DNA of 64,000 nt from Gymnothorax reevesii. Lineage: Eukaryota > Chordata > Actinopteri > Anguilliformes > Muraenidae. The first letter of the stretch is position 1. Each line of letters opens with the position of its first letter. Below the pieces are notes generated by a model. The model ran no database searches. It was not told where the DNA came from and saw nothing but the letters and a program-made list of their open reading frames with translations. Positions 62,101-64,000 of the stretch are shown here, in pieces. The DNA is taken from assembly GCA_029721435.1 (NCBI GenBank), contig CM056584.1:14643739-14707738 (forward strand). Reading direction: 5' to 3'. A program made the position numbers and the translations under genes.

Positions 62101-64000
62101 AGTGTTTACAGGTTTGTTCCAGGTGCCATAAACTGGGTAAATCTGGAAGCATTTATTCACTTGGGTGTTTATTTTTTGCCAGAGGCCTGACTGACGAGTC
62201 GGAGATCCTGAAGTTCCTCCAGCACGGCACTCTGGTGGGGCTTCTGCCCGTGCCGCACCCCATCCTCATTCGAAAATACCAGGCCAACGCCGGCACCGCC
62301 ACCTGGTTCCGCACGTATATGTGGGGCGTGGTCTACCTGCGGTGAGTGCTGGGCCGGTTGGGTCTCCCTCCCCTCTCCCTCTTCCTCTCCTCAAACTAAG
62401 GAAGCTACTGATACATGAGCGAAAGACTATCGCACTGAATTTCAGTATTATGCTGCGTTTCCACTGAACGCAAAACAAATTTTTTGTGAGACCAAATTAC
62501 ATTCAAAGTCAATGCATGCGACAAGACACTAGTTCGCGCCGAGCGGCACGATTTGGTTGGCTCCCGCGAATAAGCAAAACGGAGTGGCTATTCGCACGGC
62601 CGCTGTGCCAATAGTGGGTCGTGATTTCATTTGCCCCTCTGCTGGAGTGGCCATTCCCACAGCTGCTGTGCCAATAGTGGGTCAAGTTATTTTATTCGCA
62701 CAGCTGTGCCAATGCACAGTGCGGAGCAGCTGTGCCAATAAGGATGGGCCGTAACATTATTCTCATAGTGGCTGTGCGAAAAGCCGCGTCCTACGTGAAA
62801 TTCACATACAGTCTATGATTGTGCTCCACCTCAGAGTATTCTTTTATTATTATTAATAAATTATTAATAATAATTGTATTATTAGTATTCAATAGAGCAG
62901 TGTTTTGAATCGCATCATTGCTACTTGCAGCAACATTGGCTAGCTAGGGTACCTAGCTTCACATTAAAACCGCAGTTAGCTGCATTGCCTGAGATAATGG
63001 GAACGGGAGCTACCTGGCTTGCTCGCTAGTGAACTAGCTGTGCCAAATAACCAATGGATTACAGTTTCACAACAAAATGGTGGTCAAGCTCAACATTGGA
63101 TATAACAGGATCATTAGCTCTGTGCATATTGTTATTCTCAAGCCGACACAACTCTCATAAACTAAAATTTGCGTCACCATCTTGTTGATGATTTCGGAGA
63201 CTGCAGGATGTAACTTACCGCCCCTTGAGTGTAAACTAGGCTCGAGTGACATCGCTATCGGTCGGCGGTGTGAATTTGCCTCTCAATCCTCTGCCAGGTT
63301 GTTCTCCCATAGAAGTGATGAACGTGATGTTCTCGCGAACTGGGCGGAAAATCTTCATTGCGAAAAAAATAAAAATGATCCCGCCGTCAAACTCCCGCGA
63401 ATAAAGCGAGGAGAAATTTCGCTTTGCGTTTGGTGGAAACGTGGCTTTTGTGCTTGAGGTGCGTAGAGCATTTGGCGATGTCTGTATAGCACTGAAAGTT
63501 TAAGATATTGGACATAAAATTGTTTAGTCACAAGGGGGCAGTCTGCACCTTCTGTATGATTAAGGGCTTGGGACAATCAGCCTGATTAGCTGGGCTAACA
63601 CTTTCTGGAACCCTAAATTGACGTGCTTGGTTGAAGAGCCCCACCGCAGTTCAATGGTTCATTCTCAACAACCTCATTGAACACTTGCTCCAGGTCCGTT
63701 TGTGGTGGGTATTAAAATTAAACCTGAAAACACAATAATATCTATACTATAATTGTCATGGATGAATATGGCACCAAAGGATAAAATTATATACAATTTA
63801 ACAATTTCATAGTTTCAAGGATGATCCTGCTTCACCAAGGATTCCTAAATAAATGTTTGAGAATAAATGTGCAATTTAAGAGGTGAAATGGATTTCATAT
63901 CTTGTGTTTTTGATAAATGTCTTGTCATTCCTAGTGCACCTGCAGTTAAATCTCACAAGCTTTTTTTTTTTTTGTTACCGCAGCAACGTGGATCCTCCGA
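38036..64000 (+). CDS. hid1: HID1 domain-containing protein, 19 coding exons, 3' end cut by window edge
   Basis: The exons join at 38036-38101, 39197-39346, 42613-42783, 51913-52029, 54608-54714, 55071-55190, 55382-55601, 56006-56062, 56363-56503, 56739-56829, 57003-57154, 57269-57347, 58292-58456, 58764-58991, 59822-59973, 60387-60473, 61961-62052, 62183-62341 and 63984-64000. Every junction is GT-AG and the phases agree throughout, giving 790 codons plus one base. The protein matches vertebrate HID1 nearly end to end (human about 788 residues). HID1 is a peripheral membrane protein of the trans-Golgi and medial Golgi, related to dymeclin, and is needed for dense-core vesicle maturation and regulated secretion. 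Residues 1-7 (MGSSDSK) fit an N-myristoylation signal: Gly2, Ser6, Lys7. Two low-complexity linkers, at about residues 296-322 and 597-697, separate helical blocks. About 16-18 C-terminal residues lie beyond the window. I recognised the family by recall, not by a search. Confidence 0.97.
39197..39346 (+). CDS. hid1: HID1 exon 2 (residues 23-72)
   Basis: Fifty codons in phase 0 between a ccctccag acceptor and a gtatga donor. It encodes the highly conserved stretch with DAFWDQFWADTATSVQD and ends at LCYK. Confidence 0.97.
39442..40048. mobile_element. Possible TIR element in HID1 intron 2
   Basis: Left tgggctggaaagtatacc and right, reversed agggctgggcaatacgga resemble inverted ends of the same hAT-like repeat group. 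The AT-rich interior repeats tacagtgatatatgac-like words. Low-confidence boundaries. Confidence 0.45.
40143..40172. repeat. Poly-T/poly-G tract, HID1 intron 2
   Basis: A T run followed by gggc and thirteen G bases. Confidence 0.9.
42613..42783 (+). CDS. hid1: HID1 exon 3 (residues 73-129)
   Basis: Fifty-seven codons in phase 0 between ccctcag and gtaagt. It includes LPYIFEDPDWRGFFWSTVPG, a signature stretch of the family. Confidence 0.97.
43130..43480. repeat. Diverged duplicate segment A, HID1 intron 3
   Basis: Shares an ordered series of words with 46,834-47,185: tgtgtgaacactg-like start, cattggacaggaaggct, gtgcctgtgyttatc/cacc, and a gatataaagagccttgtct / aatatgaacagccttttct end. Spacing is similar in both. 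Confidence 0.6.
44212..44643. mobile_element. hAT-like MITE (agggctgca ends), HID1 intron 3
   Basis: Left agggctgcatgatgtgagg and right, reversed ggggatgcacaatatatcac are imperfect inverted ends of a common fish repeat. Non-coding interior with tattgcaataagcaaac. Boundaries approximate. Confidence 0.55.
44985..45325. mobile_element. hAT-like MITE (agggctgcgcgata ends), HID1 intron 3
   Basis: Left agggctgcgcgatatagac and right, reversed tagggctaggcaatagatc are inverted ends. The interior has aatattgcaatatccaaaat. Same broad family as 44,212-44,643. Confidence 0.6.
46834..47185. repeat. Diverged duplicate segment B, HID1 intron 3
   Basis: Partner of 43,130-43,480 in direct orientation about 3.7 kb downstream. 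Contains cacattggacaggaaggctg and gatgtgcctgtgcttatcg. Either an ancient local duplication or two copies of an unnamed repeat. Confidence 0.6.
47660..48420. repeat. Degenerate tandem repeat in HID1 intron 3
   Basis: Alternating segments recur about every 390-440 bases: gacatcattgtaatgtac / gacatcatagtaatgtct and gatgtcacagtgctgaag / gatgtcataatgttgaaa, followed by cttgttttgaaagagaata / cttgatttgaagagagga. Confidence 0.5.
48626..49489 (-). mobile_element. Decayed Tc1/mariner element, 864 bp, HID1 intron 3
   Basis: The left end cattaccgctcaagtttggg and the right end, reversed cactaccgctcataaatttg, are terminal inverted repeats flanked by TA. A minus-strand remnant reading GRPRCTTVQEDKYLSV is a Tc1-type helix-turn-helix segment. 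Stops and frameshifts disrupt the rest. Confidence 0.82.
49740..51765. repeat. Older dispersed repeat split by the Tc1 element
   Basis: The flanks at 49,740-50,090 and 51,661-51,765 read as one unit if the Tc1 element is removed. The left part has gtccgtctgaccgtccctct and two related segments (atggctgccacagccaccat and atggctgccacagccgccat). The right part ends ggggccccgctttgcggggc. Internal copies of a ctccaaaatgcttcagtcaa-like word occur on both sides. Boundaries approximate. Confidence 0.55.
50091..51660 (-). mobile_element. Tc1/mariner transposon of IR/DR type, 1,570 bp, frame-broken transposase
   Basis: The ends cagcgccctccgtaattatt and (reversed) cagcgccctccataattatt are inverted repeats flanked by TA. 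A second related motif lies inside each end (50,284-50,305 and 51,481-51,501), giving the two-direct-repeat-per-end (IR/DR) layout of Sleeping Beauty-like fish elements. The transposase runs on the minus strand from about 51,311 to 50,336. It shows the paired helix-turn-helix region (KIATRLLLPISTVRGIIKNF), then the catalytic motifs LWSDETK, QDDDPKH and SPDLNPIENLW (DDE). Its frame changes at about 51,050, 50,830 and 50,580, so it is not a single open frame. Inserted in HID1 intron 3 and within an older repeat. Confidence 0.93.
51913..52029 (+). CDS. hid1: HID1 exon 4 (residues 130-168)
   Basis: Thirty-nine codons in phase 0 after ttttttgtag and before gtgagt. An acidic start (MDEGEDDG) is followed by RPLAESLLLAIADLLFCPDF. 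It follows the 9.1-kb intron 3. Confidence 0.96.
54347..54556 (+). mobile_element. tRNA-derived SINE, HID1 intron 4
   Basis: An A-box-like tggcttaggaagtagagcgg and a B-box-like gattcgatccccggttc at about 54,402-54,418 form a tRNA-like head. The body has gaagtgtccttaagcgggac and the tail gcacattgtaaagcgc. It ends about 50 bases before exon 5. Confidence 0.75.
54608..54714 (+). CDS. hid1: HID1 exon 5 (residues 169-203 and part of 204)
   Basis: Follows a cccgcag acceptor and ends AG before gtgagg, splitting an Arg codon. It encodes SCEYIWEAGVGFAQSPP and the NYIHD motif. Confidence 0.96.
54782..54986. mobile_element. Foldback MITE, 205 bp, HID1 intron 5
   Basis: Arms of about 78 bases are inverted: left cttatccagaaagggccggt and right accggccctttctggataag, continuing through tgggtgcaggctttcatt and cacacctgat. 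No coding capacity. It occupies more than half of the 356-base intron 5. Confidence 0.85.
55071..55190 (+). CDS. hid1: HID1 exon 6 (residues 204-243 and part of 244)
   Basis: Begins with g to complete Arg204 and continues MELLKLLLTCFSEAMYLPP. It ends ...SSENR with a split Arg codon before a gttagg donor. Confidence 0.96.
55382..55601 (+). CDS. hid1: HID1 exon 7 (residues 244-317)
   Basis: Follows a ccgtag acceptor. It encodes the conserved CAYDPVGYGIPYNHLLF stretch and then a Ser/Pro-rich linker. It ends in phase 0 before gtgagc. Confidence 0.96.
56006..56062 (+). CDS. hid1: HID1 exon 8 (residues 318-336)
   Basis: A 57-base exon after tttatag and before gtaatt. It encodes NLFVNYLSRIHRDE. 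Confidence 0.94.
56363..56503 (+). CDS. hid1: HID1 exon 9 (residues 337-383)
   Basis: Forty-seven codons between acacttag and gtagga. It encodes YLPNSTKKIQFHQELL and WKLCDFNK, which are near-invariant in vertebrates. Confidence 0.97.
56739..56829 (+). CDS. hid1: HID1 exon 10 (residues 384-413 and part of 414)
   Basis: Between tgtttcag and gtgagt. It encodes FLFFVLKSSDVLDILVPIL and ends with one base of a split Ser codon. Confidence 0.97.
57003..57154 (+). CDS. hid1: HID1 exon 11 (residues 414-464)
   Basis: Follows ttctgtag and completes Ser414. It encodes the conserved hydrophobic LMHIGVFILLLLSGERNFGV segment and the PMDIPVFTGTHADLL stretch, then a gtgagt donor. Confidence 0.97.
57269..57347 (+). 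CDS. hid1: HID1 exon 12 (residues 465-490 and part of 491)
   Basis: Between actgcag and gtaatt. It encodes VFHKIITSGHQRLQPLFDCL and ends in a split Val codon. Confidence 0.96.
58292..58456 (+). CDS. hid1: HID1 exon 13 (residues 491-545 and part of 546)
   Basis: Between tctccag and gtgaga. It encodes SPYLKSLSM and QNHHLVFFLLEVFNNIIQYQ. Confidence 0.97.
58764..58991 (+). CDS. hid1: HID1 exon 14 (residues 546-621 and part of 622)
   Basis: Follows cctctcag and completes Gly546. It encodes YNLVYAIIRKRNIFHQLANL, then a basic QRKKK patch and a Ser-rich segment (SRTSSQETVSMEGS), before the gtactg donor. Confidence 0.96.
59279..59469 (+). repeat. TIR repeat with (GTCC)n tract, copy 2, HID1 intron 14
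   Basis: Same family as 28991-29204 but in opposite orientation, with a shorter GTCC tract at 59,324-59,345. Bounded by atcccccgccaac and attggcgggggat. Confidence 0.88.
59822..59973 (+). CDS. hid1: HID1 exon 15 (residues 622-672, variable linker)
   Basis: Follows cttctcag and begins IEKLTEKSQVSENGT as in other HID1 proteins. The rest is a Ser/Thr/Pro-rich linker that differs from the mammalian one. The donor gtacca is weak beyond the GT. Confidence 0.92.
60387..60473 (+). CDS. hid1: HID1 exon 16 (residues 673-701)
   Basis: Between tttctcag and gtgagc, 29 codons. RRRVSSTSSACSWTPTPDW aligns with the human RRPSTSSASGQWSPTPEW region. The first nine residues have no clear human counterpart. Confidence 0.93.
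60855..61275. repeat. Degenerate tandem repeat, three units, HID1 intron 16
   Basis: Units of roughly 130-160 bases share a gccaccaggtggcgctttgt-like start, a catatctttgga segment, a gtccaattgacctgaaa segment and an aaaggtcatgacctgaggatg end. The ends of the units contain the palindrome ccaccaggtgg. Confidence 0.8.
61961..62052 (+). CDS. hid1: HID1 exon 17 (residues 702-731 and part of 732)
   Basis: Between ctgacag and gtaaga. It encodes VLSWKIKLPLQTIMRLLQVL and VEKICID and ends in a split Lys codon. Confidence 0.97.
62183..62341 (+). CDS. hid1: HID1 exon 18 (residues 732-784 and part of 785)
   Basis: Follows tttgccag. It encodes ESEILKFLQHGTLVGLLPVP and WFRTYMWGVVYL, then CG of a split Arg before gtgagt. 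Confidence 0.97.
62452..63446. mobile_element. About 1-kb TIR element in HID1 intron 18
   Basis: The left end gctgcgtttccactgaacgc and the right end, reversed agccacgtttccaccaaacg, form terminal inverted repeats. Near the left end attacattcaaagtcaatgca is shared with the Harbinger-type MITEs at about 35 kb. The interior has short repeats of ctgtgccaatagtgggtc. No transposase frame was recognised. Confidence 0.65.
63984..64000 (+). CDS. hid1: HID1 exon 19, first 17 bases only
   Basis: Follows a T-rich tract and taccgcag. It completes Arg785 and reads NVDPP, the start of the conserved C-terminal tail. The stop codon lies outside the window. Confidence 0.9.

Overview
The window looks like nuclear DNA of a ray-finned (teleost) fish. 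It has two spliced vertebrate genes with GT-AG introns, many short microsatellites, and a typical fish repeat load: several Tc1/mariner elements, Harbinger-like and hAT-like MITEs, a tRNA-derived SINE and a decayed APE-type LINE. No prokaryotic, viral or CRISPR features were seen.

Layout. Positions 1 to about 29,470 hold no gene I can support. This part contains microsatellites, a Tc1-like element (8,601-10,095), a 270-bp near-perfect palindrome (16,645-16,914), a 220-bp TIR repeat (17,066-17,285), a decayed LINE on the minus strand (18,078-20,590) and a second, inverted copy of the same Tc1 family (about 26,880-27,979). From 35,488 down to 30,834 on the minus strand lies a three-exon gene that predicts a 129-residue protein of the FAM104/VCF family (VCP/p97 nuclear cofactor; fam104a/vcf1-like). 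Its GC-rich 5' region lies at about 35,489-36,070.

From 38,036 to the right edge on the plus strand lies the HID1 orthologue (HID1 domain-containing protein). Nineteen coding exons were located, with consistent phases throughout; the last is cut by the window edge after 17 bases. The visible exons encode 790 complete codons. Intron 3 (9.1 kb) carries two Tc1/mariner elements, several MITEs and a duplicated segment. Introns 4, 14, 16 and 18 carry further repeats.

How they relate. The two genes are head to head, with start codons about 2.55 kb apart. The interval holds a (TA)n tract, a TIR element and a 68-bp motif, containing an ETS-type core, that recurs in inverted orientation in intron 1 of the FAM104-like gene. 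HID1 acts at the trans-Golgi in dense-core vesicle maturation. FAM104/VCF proteins act in the nucleus with VCP/p97. I see no pathway link between them, only adjacency.

No clearly new multi-gene system is present. The items most worth checking are the palindrome, whose two arms each carry a hammerhead-ribozyme-like core, and the inverted 68-bp promoter-proximal repeat.
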